From positions 1 to 64,000 of the forward strand of contig OMXZ01000002.1 in NCBI GenBank assembly GCA_900315165.1: a stretch of 64,000 bases of DNA, read 5' to 3'. The position numbers and the translations under genes are program-made. Origin of the DNA: an uncultured Actinomycetes bacterium (GTDB lineage Bacteria; Actinomycetota; Coriobacteriia; Coriobacteriales; Atopobiaceae). The notes under the pieces were generated by a model. It was not told the origin of the DNA and made no database searches. It worked only from the letters and a program-made list of their open reading frames with translations. Every line of letters starts with the position of its first letter. Within the stretch, counting starts at the first letter, position 1. Below, piece by piece: positions 9,624-19,158 of this stretch.

Positions 9624-10553
9624 CTATCCCTTGTCAGGCAGACCGTTGTAATTGATGCCGCGGGAAGCGAGCTCGAAGCCCGCGCGGTCGTCCGCGGTGA
9701 AGAGCCGGGCGAGCTTGCCCCAGAGCCCCAAGGCATCGTAATAGAGGTCGGGGAAGCTCTCGGTGCGCACCCTGTCGTCCGCCGGATCCGTCCAGGGATG
9801 GCGGTCGAGGTTGAGTGCGGGGCAGTCCTCGTCCACCTCGGTAGAGTGCGCGAGCGAGGCTGTGTAGGAGTGACGGCGGAAGAGCCGCTCCGTGCGGGAG
9901 GCGAAACGCTGGAGGGGGGAGCCGGCCGGGTCGATGGCGTGGTAGAGGAACTCGTAGTCCGCGACGGTCCCCGCATACTCGCCGACGCCGACCGGCAGGC
10001 CGTATACCTGCAGGGCCGCTTGGGCGAGCAGGGCCCCCGCCACGCGGGTCACGCGGTCGGTCCGGGCGAGGAAGGAGGTCGTGGGCACTTCGGCGACGGA
10101 AAGGCCGCGGAGCTGCCTCAGGGTCCAGACGTCGATGTCGCTCTCGATGACAGCATGTACCTCGCTGTCTGCGCCCGCAAGGCCGTCGCCAGCGGCAATC
10201 AACGCATATTGCTGGGCATAGACGAAGGGGTGGGCGGTGCTGTCGAGTGCATAATGGCCGATGAAACCCAGGCAGAAGGCGCGGCCGATACGGCTGTCGC
10301 TCGCGGGCAGGTGGCTCACGGCGTCGCGCATACCCCAGAGGGCGTCCATGCAGCCATGGTCGTGCATACGATCGGCGAGAGCATGGCAATTCGCTGCACG
10401 CTGCGGCAGGGTGGAGAAGGCGGAGAAGAAGGGATCGGGCCCTTGGTTGCCGAGTAGGAAGGCAAGTAGTTCCTCTTCGCCTTCGAGAATGTCGTTGGGC
10501 AGCTCGCGGGCTGCGTCCTCCCCGAAAAGATGGTGCGTGATAATCGCTGGCAT
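9624..10553 (-). CDS. Zinc-dependent phospholipase C-like protein (paralogue 1)
   Basis: A 309-residue protein starting MPAIITHHLFGEDAARELP. The metal-ligand pattern of the zinc-dependent phospholipase C / S1-P1 nuclease fold is visible: an N-terminal THH, GNQGPDPFF near 52-60, a mid-protein DRMHDHG and HYALDSTAHPFVY (HxxxDxxxHP). No signal peptide is seen, unlike secreted clostridial PLC, so an intracellular role is possible. The substrate cannot be read from sequence. It resembles the gene at 33362 throughout its first half. A GGGAGGG Shine-Dalgarno precedes the ATG, and TATACT (complement of 10608-10613) is a plausible -10. It is co-transcribed with the downstream diguanylate cyclase. Confidence 0.82.
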   Translation of the reverse strand: MPAIITHHLFGEDAARELPNDILEGEEELLAFLLGNQGPDPFFSAFSTLPQRAANCHALADRMHDHGCMDALWGMRDAVSHLPASDSRIGRAFCLGFIGHYALDSTAHPFVYAQQYALIAAGDGLAGADSEVHAVIESDIDVWTLRQLRGLSVAEVPTTSFLARTDRVTRVAGALLAQAALQVYGLPVGVGEYAGTVADYEFLYHAIDPAGSPLQRFASRTERLFRRHSYTASLAHSTEVDEDCPALNLDRHPWTDPADDRVRTESFPDLYYDALGLWGKLARLFTADDRAGFELASRGINYNGLPDKG

Positions 10554-10656
10554 GAACCCTCCCGGCTCGTCGTCCCCGCGGACGAAAGAGTCACCATGAA
10601 TAAGTCAAGTATAGTGTCCGAACGGCCGAAGCTTGCGTACGGATGGATGAACCCGC

Positions 10657-12807
10657 CTACTGCAGACGGCCCCACACGGTGCCGGAGTAGCCGGCGCCGG
10701 TCTGGTAGTTGACGCCGTTGGCAAAGAGCTGGTGGTACTGGAGGTACTGCAGGTCGTTGCGGAGGAGCTGGGCGCCGTTTTTGTCCTTGCTGTCGATGGG
10801 GTACCAGGTGCCGTGAGAGTCCTGATAGCCCAGAAGGTTGAGGAGCGGCAGGTTGGTGCTTTGCATCACAAGCTCGGCCTTCTGATAGTCGGTGAGGGGG
10901 GCACCCACCATGTTGAGCATGTCGGCTGCGAGGTAGTTGGTGCTCTTGTCGGACGTCTCGCCCGTGGTCGGGGTGCCCGCGACGTCGTAGTTGGCGTAGA
11001 TCAGGTAGTCGGTCGTGCGGGCGCGCTCCTCGTGGGTCAGCTCGTCGGGGTCATTGGTCATGAGCCAGTTGTTGTAGTAGGACGCAATCGAGGGCTGGTG
11101 GTCGCCGAAGAAGACAAGGACAACGGGTCGGTTGAGCTCCGAGAGCTCCTCTACGAACTCCTCGAGCGCCCGGTCGGAGATGTCGATCAGGGCGAGATAC
11201 TCGTCGAGCCTGGGATTGTCGTAATCGACCACGGTGCGCTGGGTCACGAGGTCGGGGGAGAGGACGCCCGTGTCGTAGCCGCCGTGGTTCTGCATGGTGA
11301 CGTCGAAGATGAACTGCGGCGCGTCGTCGCTCTTGAGCTGCTCGATGATCTTGTCGTAGGTGGCCTTGTCGCTCACCATGTTGCGGTAGCGCTCGGCACC
11401 GGTGAAGTCGGAGATGTCGAGGAACTGGTCGAAGCCCATCGTGGGGTAGACCACGTTGCGGTACCAGTTGGTCGCGAGGTTGGGGTGCATGGCGGTGGTG
11501 GTGTAGCCCATCTGCTTGAAGGTCGCGGCGAGGTTCTCGACGCCCTCCATGTTGTAGACCATGTAGGGGTAGACGCCCGAGCCCATAAAGCCCATTGAGG
11601 AGCCGGTCAAAAACTCCCACTCGGAATTGCAGGTGCCGCCGCCGTAAGGCGAGACATAGAGGGTGCCCTTGGCGAGCGCGCCGTCGAAGCTGTTGAACCA
11701 CTGCGGGCCCTCGTAGGTGCCGGCGAGGTCGTCGTAGATCGAGAGGTCCGAGAAGGACTCGTTCATCACGGCGACGACACAGGGCTGCTCCTCGTTCCAC
11801 TGGGTCACGGCGGCCTGGCGCGATTCCTGGGCACCGAGCGTCTCGTCGTACTGGCTGGCGTAATCGGCTAGTTTGGACTCGGCTTCCTCGTTGGAGTAGT
11901 CGTCTGGCTTGGTTGGGCGGAACGACTGGACCTGCGTGACGAAGGAGGACACAAAGCCCTCGCGGTAATAGCTCGTGAGTGGGATCCAGGCGTTGAAGAT
12001 GATATTGAAGTCGCGGGCGAAGTCGATGGTGTTATAGCCGACGGCACAGGCGGCAACCAGGGCGACGGAGACGCCGAGGTTGGCGGCGACTGCGCGGCCG
12101 CGCCGCTCGGACCTGCGGGGGGCCGGGGTGAGGGACACGATCACGACCACCGCGCCGATGAGGGCGACGGAAAGGATGGCATTGGAGCTGAGGGAGTAGG
12201 TATAGCCGCCCGCCACGGTCGCGGCGGTGCCCAGGGCGAGGATGTCGCTGGCCATGATCGGCGCGTCCTTGAAGGTCACGACGAAGTACTCGGCGAGGCC
12301 GGCGATTTCGAAAAGCACCGCTGCGATGGCTGCGCCGAGCCCCGAGCGCTGGAAGAGGAAGTGCAGGACGGTCATGACGATCAGGATGATGGCCACCTCG
12401 AAAACGAGGCCCTCCCACCAGAAGCCGGTCATATAGGGGTTGGAGGGCAGCTCGATGGCGACGAAGGCAAGGTAGGCGCCGACGAGCAGGATGACCGCCT
12501 CGACCAGGGCCGGCAGTGGACGGGCGAGGCCGGCGAAGCGGGCGCGGATGCGGTCGTTCCACAGCTCGACGACCGCGCAGGCGGCAAGGGCGAAGGCGCC
12601 GACGATCGAAGAGGGAACATCTGCCTCGACGAGGCCGGCCGCGCTATAGCACACGAAGAAGGCGAGGAGGACCGCAAAGAAGATGCTCCAGGCCCAGGAG
12701 CTGCGCTTGGGGCTTTCCGGAAGCCACCGGACCGAACCGGCTTTCCTTACCGTGACCGTATAGCACGCGACGACGGCGACGAGGGCAATCAGCGAAGTGA
12801 CGAGCAT
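10657..12807 (-). CDS. LTA synthase-family sulfatase (phosphoglycerol transferase-like)
   Basis: A 716-residue membrane protein. Multiple TM helices occupy the first ~300 residues, followed by a large extracellular sulfatase-fold domain. That domain has VVAVMNESFSDL, GGGTCNSEWEFLTG (the Thr position is the expected nucleophile), MQNHGGYDTG and VLVFFGDHQPS, the metal-binding and catalytic blocks of LtaS-like enzymes. Family members transfer phosphoglycerol from phosphatidylglycerol to build lipoteichoic acid or decorate envelope glycans. Which polymer applies here cannot be told. It follows gltD on the same strand but has its own good promoter, so it is probably transcribed separately. Confidence 0.88.
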   Translation of the reverse strand: MLVTSLIALVAVVACYTVTVRKAGSVRWLPESPKRSSWAWSIFFAVLLAFFVCYSAAGLVEADVPSSIVGAFALAACAVVELWNDRIRARFAGLARPLPALVEAVILLVGAYLAFVAIELPSNPYMTGFWWEGLVFEVAIILIVMTVLHFLFQRSGLGAAIAAVLFEIAGLAEYFVVTFKDAPIMASDILALGTAATVAGGYTYSLSSNAILSVALIGAVVVIVSLTPAPRRSERRGRAVAANLGVSVALVAACAVGYNTIDFARDFNIIFNAWIPLTSYYREGFVSSFVTQVQSFRPTKPDDYSNEEAESKLADYASQYDETLGAQESRQAAVTQWNEEQPCVVAVMNESFSDLSIYDDLAGTYEGPQWFNSFDGALAKGTLYVSPYGGGTCNSEWEFLTGSSMGFMGSGVYPYMVYNMEGVENLAATFKQMGYTTTAMHPNLATNWYRNVVYPTMGFDQFLDISDFTGAERYRNMVSDKATYDKIIEQLKSDDAPQFIFDVTMQNHGGYDTGVLSPDLVTQRTVVDYDNPRLDEYLALIDISDRALEEFVEELSELNRPVVLVFFGDHQPSIASYYNNWLMTNDPDELTHEERARTTDYLIYANYDVAGTPTTGETSDKSTNYLAADMLNMVGAPLTDYQKAELVMQSTNLPLLNLLGYQDSHGTWYPIDSKDKNGAQLLRNDLQYLQYHQLFANGVNYQTGAGYSGTVWGRLQ

Positions 12808-12832
12808 GGGTTACACTTTCGACGGATGACAA

Positions 12833-12861
12833 GGTATAGACAGCCGAGCACAACCCGTCAA
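12833..12861 (-). promoter_or_regulatory. Promoter of the LTA synthase-family gene
   Basis: On the minus strand TTGACG (complement of 12856-12861) and TATACC (complement of 12833-12838) are separated by exactly 17 bp, a near-consensus vegetative promoter. Transcription would start about 20 bp before the ATG at 12807. Confidence 0.78.
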
Positions 12862-12910
12862 TACTACCCCCGCAAGCTGGTTCGTCTCAGTAAACTCATA
12901 ATAGTGTTAG

Positions 12911-14326
12911 CTATGTGTAAGAAAACCCCTCCGCAGGCCAGCGGGCAGCCAGCCCGTTGAGGACCTCATGGGCGCAGGCAACGCCGCCCGAGATGGCATT
13001 GACCACAAGCGAGGAGCCGGTCTTGGCATCGCCGCAGGTCACATGGGGGATATCTTCCAACGCGGCCAGGGTGTCGGCCTCGGTGCCCGTGAATCCCATG
13101 GCGATCAGGACGAGCTGGGCGGGGACGACCTCCTCGGAGCCCTCGATGCGGCGAGGTGACCCGTCGCTCCAGTCGAGGCGTTGGACCAGGATGCTCGCGA
13201 CCCTGCCGTCCTTGCCGCGGACCTCGCGGGTATCCGCCGCCCAGGTGCGGGGGTCGGCGCCGTCGCGGGCCGTCGCCTCAAGCTGGCCGTAGTCGTCCTT
13301 GCGGACGATCGGGTACTCAGGCCAGGGGGAGCCCACGGCCTCGCGCGTGCGGCCGGGCTCGGGGAGGAACTCGAACTGGCGCACGCTCTTGGCCCCCTGA
13401 CGTAGGGCGGTCGCCACGCAGTCGGTGCCGGTGTCGCCGCCGCCGATCACGACGACGTCGAGGCCCTCGGCTGTGCGGGCGGGCGTGCCGTCGAGCAGGG
13501 CGCGGGTGGACTCGGTCAGATAGTCGACGGCGTACACGACGCCATCGAGGTCGGCGCCGGGCACCTTGAGGCGGCGAGGTTCGCGGGCCCCGACCGCCAC
13601 GACCACTTGGTCGTAGTCGGAAAGGAGGGCGCGCGTCTTCTCGTCGCGGACGTCGGCCTCAAGGACGAACTCGACGCCGCTTTGGCGCAGAAGGTCGATG
13701 CGACGGTCGATGACCTCCTTGGGGAGCTTCATCGCGGGGATGCCGTACATGAGCAGGCCGCCGGGGCGGTCGGCCTTGTCGAAGACGGTGACGCGCACAC
13801 CGCTGCGGGCGAGCTCGCTCGCGCAGGCCAGGCCCGAGGGGCCCGCGCCCACGACGGCGACCTTCGGGGCGTCTGCGCCGGCGGGCTCAAAGGGAGCAAC
13901 CCAGCCCTCGGCAAAGGCATGTTCGATGATGGCGCGCTCGTCGTCCTTGATGGTGGTCGGGTCGTCGTGGGTGCCAAGGTTGCAGGCGGTCTCGCAGAGG
14001 GCGGGGCAGACGCGGCCGGTGACCTCTGGGAAGGGGTTGGTGAGCGTGAGGCGCTCCCAGGCGGCCTTCCACTGGCCTCGGTAAAGCAGGTCGTTCCACT
14101 CGGGGATGAGGTTGTGGAGCGGACAGCCCGAGGTACGCGACCGCCCGAAGGAGACGCCCGCCTGGCAGAAGGCAACGCCGCACATCATACAGCGGCTCGC
14201 CTGAGCCTGTTGCTCGTCCTCCGCGAGGGGCAGGGCGAACTCGTCGTAGTCGACTATGGTCTCGGCCCAAGGGCGCTCGCTGTGCGAGCGGCGCCCGACC
14301 TCAAGAAATGCTCCCGGTTTTCCCAT
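12911..14326 (-). CDS. gltD: Glutamate synthase small subunit GltD
   Basis: FAD and iron-sulfur subunit (471 residues) that passes NAD(P)H electrons to GltB for glutamate formation from glutamine and 2-oxoglutarate. The N-terminal cysteine set is present (CMMCGVAFC at 46-54, then GCPLHNLIPEW and CPALCETACNLG). The FAD-binding VAVVGAGPSGLACA and the NAD(P)H-binding VVIGGGDTGTDCVA also match the family. It lies 43 bp downstream of gltB on the same strand, as in most gltBD operons. Length and motifs are normal. Confidence 0.96.
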   Translation of the reverse strand: MGKPGAFLEVGRRSHSERPWAETIVDYDEFALPLAEDEQQAQASRCMMCGVAFCQAGVSFGRSRTSGCPLHNLIPEWNDLLYRGQWKAAWERLTLTNPFPEVTGRVCPALCETACNLGTHDDPTTIKDDERAIIEHAFAEGWVAPFEPAGADAPKVAVVGAGPSGLACASELARSGVRVTVFDKADRPGGLLMYGIPAMKLPKEVIDRRIDLLRQSGVEFVLEADVRDEKTRALLSDYDQVVVAVGAREPRRLKVPGADLDGVVYAVDYLTESTRALLDGTPARTAEGLDVVVIGGGDTGTDCVATALRQGAKSVRQFEFLPEPGRTREAVGSPWPEYPIVRKDDYGQLEATARDGADPRTWAADTREVRGKDGRVASILVQRLDWSDGSPRRIEGSEEVVPAQLVLIAMGFTGTEADTLAALEDIPHVTCGDAKTGSSLVVNAISGGVACAHEVLNGLAARWPAEGFSYT

Positions 14327-14369
14327 GCGCGTTCCTTACTCTCGTTCGCGATGCGGATCGCTCGTGTGG

Positions 14370-17300
14370 CTACTGCTCTTGCTGGAGGCGCTGGCGCTCG
14401 ATGACCGCGCGGTACTCGGGCGAGATGACCTTCACGAAGTCGCGGCGGATGTCCTCGTACTGGTAGAGGAGCTTGATGCCGCGGGGGCTCTTGGTGCGCT
14501 CGACGTGCTCCTGGATGAGGGCGCGGACCTCCTCGAGCTCGGCGTCGGTGGGCTCCATGAGCTCGACCATGTCGTGGTTGACGCGAGAGTCGAGGGTCTT
14601 GAGCGGGTCATAGACGAAGGCCACGCCGCCGCTCATGCCCGCGGCGAAGTTCTGGCCCACCTCGCCCAGGATCACGACGGTGCCGCCCGTCATGTACTCG
14701 CAGCCGTTGTTGCCCACGCCCTCCACGACGAGGGTGGCGCCAGAGTTGCGCACGGCGAAGCGCTGGCCCGCGAGTCCGTTGATGAAGCCGCGGCCCGAGG
14801 TCGCGCCGTAGAAGGCCACGTTGCCGGCGCTGACGTTCTCGTCGAACTTGTAGGTGGCGTCGGGGGAGGGGGCCACGGTGATGATGCCGCCGGAAAGGCC
14901 CTTGCCCAGGTAGTCGTTGGCGTCGCCCGACACGTTGATCGTGACGCCGGCGGGCAGGAAAGCGCCCAGGCTCTGGCCGGCCGAGCCGCTGCAGTCGATC
15001 TGGATAGAGCCTTCGGGAAGGCCCGTCGGGTGCGCCTTGGTGATGGCGGCGCCCAGCATCGTGCCGAGGCAGCGGTTGACGTTGGAGATGTCCACGTTGA
15101 AGCGGATGGGCGTCAGGTGCTTGCGCGCATCCTCCGTGTAGGGGATGAGCAGCGTGCTGTCGAGCGTGCGGTCGAGCTCGGAATCCACGGCCATCTCGGG
15201 TAGGAAGTGCTTGCCCGCCGCCCCCGGCACATCGCGGCCGAACTCGTTGGTCGCGCTGAAGAGCAGGGGGGAAAGGTCGAGCGTGTCAGCCTTCCAGGAG
15301 CCGGGCACCGTGCGCTGGCGCAGGCACTCGGGATGACCGACCATCTCGTCCACGGTGCGGAAGCCGAGCTCGGCCATGATCTCGCGCAGCTCGTCGGCCA
15401 CGAAGTACATGAAATTGACCACATGCTCGGGCTTGCCGGAGAAGCGCTCGCGAAGGCGGGAGTTCTGCGTGCAGATGCCCACCGGGCAAGTATCCTGCTG
15501 GCAGTCGCGCTGCATGAGGCAGCCCAGGGCGATCAGGGGCGCCGTGGCGAAGCCGAACTCCTCGGCGCCCAGCAGGGCCGCTACCGCCACGTCACGGCCG
15601 TCCATGAGCTTGCCGTCCGCCTCGAGCACCACGCGGGAGCGCAGGCCGTTGGACAGAAGCGTCTGCTGGGTCTCGGCGAGTCCCAGCTCCAGGGGCAGGC
15701 CCGCGTGGTAGATGGAGTCGCGGGGGGCCGCGCCGGTGCCGCCGTTGGCGCCGGAGATGGTGATCTTCTCCGCCCCGCCCTTGGCCACGCCGGTCGCGAT
15801 GGTGCCCACGCCCGTCTCCGAGACGAGCTTGACCGAGATGCGGGCTTGGGGGTTGGCGTTCTTGAGGTCGAAGATCAGCTCTGCCAGGTCCTCGATGGAG
15901 TAGATGTCGTGGTGGGGCGGGGGCGAGATCAGGCCGACGCCTGGGGTGGAGTGGCGCACGCGCGCGACCCAGGGCCAGACCTTGCGGCCGGGCAGGTGGC
16001 CGCCCTCGCCAGGCTTGGCGCCCTGGGCCATCTTGATCTGGATCTCGATGGCCGAGGAGAGATAGCGGCTCGTGACGCCGAAGCGGCCCGAGGCGACCTG
16101 CTTGATGGCCGAGTTGGCGGAGTCGCCGTTGTCGCGGGTGGTCTCGCGCACGGGGTCCTCGCCGCCCTCGCCGGTGTTGGAGCGGCCGCCGATGCGGTTC
16201 ATGGCGATGGCGAGGGTCTCGTGGGCCTCCTCCGAGATGGCGCCATAGCTCATGGCGCCGGTGTTGAAGCGTTTGACGATGGATTCGCGCGGCTCGACCT
16301 CCTCCAGGGGCACGGGGCCCGTGGGCAGGGGAACGAGCTCGAGCAGGTCGCGCAGGACGATCGCGCGGCCGTCCTGGTGGATGTGGGCGCTGTACTCCTT
16401 GAAGGCGTCGTAGTCGTCCGTACGCACCGCTTTTTGGAGCAGATAGACGGTCTGGGGGTCGATGAGGTGCTCCTCGCCACCCAGCGGGCGCCACTTGGTG
16501 AGGCCTGAGCTCGGGAGCTGGTCGGGGGCGGGCGTCCGTGCGAGCCCCAGGGCCTCGTCGTAGCGCTCGCAGAGCTCGTGCTGGACGTCGCCGATACCCA
16601 GACCGCCCAGGCGGCTCGTCGTGTTAGTGAAGTAGCGGTCGACGAGCTCCTCGGAGAGGCCGACGGCCTCGAAGACCTGGGCGGCGTGGTAGCCCTGCAG
16701 GGTGGAGATGCCCATCTTGGAGGCGATGGCCACGACTCCTGCGACAACGGCCTTGTTGTAGCGGTCGATGCCCTCCTCGGCGGTGTAGCCGATGGCATCT
16801 TTGGCCGCGAGGTCGGCGATGCAGGCATGAGCCAGATAGGGATAGATGCCCGAGGCGGAGTAGCCGATCAGGGCCGCGAAGTCGTGGGGCGAGATCGCGT
16901 CGCCCGTCTCGACCACGATGTCTGCGCGCATGCGCAGGCCGCGCTCGAGCAGGCGGTTGTGGACGGCGCCCAGCGAAAGGAGGCTGGGGATGGGGACTTG
17001 GCCATCCGCGGCGCGGTCGGACAGAACCACGATGTCGATGCCCGAGTGCACGCTCTGCTCGACGTCGGCGCAGAGGGCCTCGAGCGCCTCCTCCAGGGAG
17101 CCGCCGTCGCGGTCGAAGGTGCAGTAGAAGGTCTTCGCGCGCAGGCCCACCTGGTCGAGGGCGCTCACGGCCGCAAATTCATCAGCCGTAAGGATCGGCG
17201 TGGCCAGGCGCAGCAGGCGGCAGTTGCCGCGGGAGTCCTCGAGGAGGTTGCCGCGCATGCCCAGCGTGAGCTGCGTGGAGGTCTGGAAGCTCTCGCGCAG

Positions 17301-18923
17301 GGCGTCAACCGGCGGGTTGGTGACCTGGGCGAAGCGCTGGTTGAAGTAGCCGTAGAAAGACTGGGGATGGGCGGAGAGCACCGGCAGGGGCTGGTCGGCG
17401 CCCATGGAGGCCAGCGGCGCCTTGGCGGTCTCGGCCATCTGGCGCACGACCTCATCCACGTCGTCGTAGTGGTAGCCGTGACGGGCCAGCCGCTGGGTGA
17501 GCGACAGGTCGCCATCGACGGTGCCCTCCGCGGGGGCGTCCGCCCGGTCCACGATGTCGGACAGATCAACCATCTCCTGGTCGAGCCAGTCGCGGTAGGG
17601 CTTCTCGGAGGCGTAGGCGTCACGAATCTCGTCGTTCCAGATGACGCGGCCCTGGTCGGGGTCCACCAGCAGCATCTCGCCGGGGCCGAGCGACCCGGAC
17701 ACCAGAAGCTGCGAGGGGGTGATGTCGAGGGCGCCCGTCTCGGAGGCGAGGATCAGGCGGTCGTCGCGCGTGAGGTAGTAGCGGGCCGGGCGCAGACCGT
17801 TGCGGTCGAGCGCGGCGCCCATGTGGCGGCCGTCGGTGTAGACGATCGCGGCCGGGCCGTCCCAGGGCTCGGTCAGAAGCGACTGGTACTCGTCGAAGGA
17901 GCGGCGTGCCGAGCTGAGCTGGTCGTTGTGGTCCCAGGGCTCGGGCAGAAGCATGCTGACGGCGCGGGAGAGCGGCCGGCCGTTCATGATCATGAACTCC
18001 AGCACGTTGTCGAGGATCGCGGAGTCGGAGCCCTCGCGGTTGATCACGGGCAGCGCCTCGGCCATGCGGTCTCCCAGCTCGGGGGAATAGAGGTCGTGCT
18101 CGCGGGCGCGGACCCAGTTGATGTTGCCGCGCAGGGTGTTGATCTCGCCGTTGTGGATGAGCAGGCGGTTGGGGTGGGCGCGCTCCCAGCTGGGGGTTGT
18201 GTTGGTGGAGTAGCGCGAGTGGACGAGGGCCAGCGACGACTCGACCGCGGCGTCCGCCAGATCCAGGTAGAAGCGGCGCATCTGGGTCGAGACGAGCATA
18301 CCCTTGTAGACGATCGTGCGGGAGCTCATCGAGCAGACGTAGAAGATCTTGCCCGCAAGCGCGGGCTCGGCCGCGGCGCGCTTCTCGATGGCGCGGCGGC
18401 ACAGGTAGAGGCTGCGCTCGAAGGCGTCGCCCGGGGCCACGTTTTCGGGGCGGCCGAGGAAGGCCTGCTTGATGGTGGGCATGCAGTCGCGCGCGGTCTG
18501 GCCGAGGTCGCGCGGATCGCAGGGGACGTCGCGCCAGAAGAGCAGCGGCACGCCGCGCTCGGCGCAGACGCGCTCAAAGACCTGCTGGGCCACACAGATG
18601 CCCTCGTTGTCCTGGGGCAGAAAGAGCATGGCCACGCCGTAGTTGCCCTCGCGCGGCAGCAGGGTGCCGAAGCGCTGGGCCTCCTTACGGAAGAAGCGGT
18701 GGGGGATCTGGAAGAGGATGCCCGCGCCATCGCCGGTGTTGCGCTCCAGGCCGCGGCCGCCGCGGTGCTCGAGGTTGACGAGGACGGACAGGGCATCGTC
18801 CACGATGGCGTGGCTGCGGATGCCCTTGAGGTGGGCGATGGCGCCGATGCCGCAGGCGTCGTGGTCGAACTCCTCGCGATACAAGCCCTCGTGAGCCGCG
18901 GCTCGGTCGTTCTGCAAAGTCAT
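14370..18923 (-). CDS. gltB: Glutamate synthase large subunit GltB
   Basis: A 1517-residue enzyme with an N-terminal class II glutamine amidotransferase domain, a central domain, an FMN/3Fe-4S synthase domain and a C-terminal GXGXG beta-helix. I chose the ATG at 18923 (MTLQNDRAAAHEG) because GAGAGAGG lies just upstream. An earlier in-frame ATG at 18962 has no such site and would add a charged leader. Processing should expose Cys24 (DHDACGIG) as the amidotransferase nucleophile. CxxxxxC motifs (CLMQRDCQQDTCPVGIC) ligate the iron-sulfur cluster. It is divergent from purF across 235 bp and forms an operon with gltD. Confidence 0.96.
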   Translation of the reverse strand: MTLQNDRAAAHEGLYREEFDHDACGIGAIAHLKGIRSHAIVDDALSVLVNLEHRGGRGLERNTGDGAGILFQIPHRFFRKEAQRFGTLLPREGNYGVAMLFLPQDNEGICVAQQVFERVCAERGVPLLFWRDVPCDPRDLGQTARDCMPTIKQAFLGRPENVAPGDAFERSLYLCRRAIEKRAAAEPALAGKIFYVCSMSSRTIVYKGMLVSTQMRRFYLDLADAAVESSLALVHSRYSTNTTPSWERAHPNRLLIHNGEINTLRGNINWVRAREHDLYSPELGDRMAEALPVINREGSDSAILDNVLEFMIMNGRPLSRAVSMLLPEPWDHNDQLSSARRSFDEYQSLLTEPWDGPAAIVYTDGRHMGAALDRNGLRPARYYLTRDDRLILASETGALDITPSQLLVSGSLGPGEMLLVDPDQGRVIWNDEIRDAYASEKPYRDWLDQEMVDLSDIVDRADAPAEGTVDGDLSLTQRLARHGYHYDDVDEVVRQMAETAKAPLASMGADQPLPVLSAHPQSFYGYFNQRFAQVTNPPVDALRESFQTSTQLTLGMRGNLLEDSRGNCRLLRLATPILTADEFAAVSALDQVGLRAKTFYCTFDRDGGSLEEALEALCADVEQSVHSGIDIVVLSDRAADGQVPIPSLLSLGAVHNRLLERGLRMRADIVVETGDAISPHDFAALIGYSASGIYPYLAHACIADLAAKDAIGYTAEEGIDRYNKAVVAGVVAIASKMGISTLQGYHAAQVFEAVGLSEELVDRYFTNTTSRLGGLGIGDVQHELCERYDEALGLARTPAPDQLPSSGLTKWRPLGGEEHLIDPQTVYLLQKAVRTDDYDAFKEYSAHIHQDGRAIVLRDLLELVPLPTGPVPLEEVEPRESIVKRFNTGAMSYGAISEEAHETLAIAMNRIGGRSNTGEGGEDPVRETTRDNGDSANSAIKQVASGRFGVTSRYLSSAIEIQIKMAQGAKPGEGGHLPGRKVWPWVARVRHSTPGVGLISPPPHHDIYSIEDLAELIFDLKNANPQARISVKLVSETGVGTIATGVAKGGAEKITISGANGGTGAAPRDSIYHAGLPLELGLAETQQTLLSNGLRSRVVLEADGKLMDGRDVAVAALLGAEEFGFATAPLIALGCLMQRDCQQDTCPVGICTQNSRLRERFSGKPEHVVNFMYFVADELREIMAELGFRTVDEMVGHPECLRQRTVPGSWKADTLDLSPLLFSATNEFGRDVPGAAGKHFLPEMAVDSELDRTLDSTLLIPYTEDARKHLTPIRFNVDISNVNRCLGTMLGAAITKAHPTGLPEGSIQIDCSGSAGQSLGAFLPAGVTINVSGDANDYLGKGLSGGIITVAPSPDATYKFDENVSAGNVAFYGATSGRGFINGLAGQRFAVRNSGATLVVEGVGNNGCEYMTGGTVVILGEVGQNFAAGMSGGVAFVYDPLKTLDSRVNHDMVELMEPTDAELEEVRALIQEHVERTKSPRGIKLLYQYEDIRRDFVKVISPEYRAVIERQRLQQEQ

Positions 18924-19158
18924 AGGTAACCTCTCTCGCGTTCGGCCGGGACGCAGACGCACATCTCGGTCAGCTTACCTGACTAAATTTTTGTATCCCG
19001 CAGCGGCTCGCCTGCCGTCGGAAGGGGAATTGAAAAACAACGGTGCCCCGCCGTTTTCACATTGGAAATGAAAGTCACGTGTACGTAACGTCGGTGCTTC
19101 ATACTGCTTGCTGCACCTAGAATGCTAGGGGTCACCCGCGTCGGTCGGAAAGGACGTC

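Noticed and set aside
16578-18929. A 783-codon open frame on the plus strand opposite gltB
   Set aside because: Long antisense frames are expected in GC-rich codon-biased genes. It shows no domain, and gltB on the other strand is unmistakable. The same applies to the long frames opposite htpG, ligA, alaS and polA.
19032-19056. AACGG...CCGTT hairpin in the gltB-purF gap as a terminator
   Set aside because: The stem is only about 5 bp perfect and sits between divergent genes where no transcript should end.
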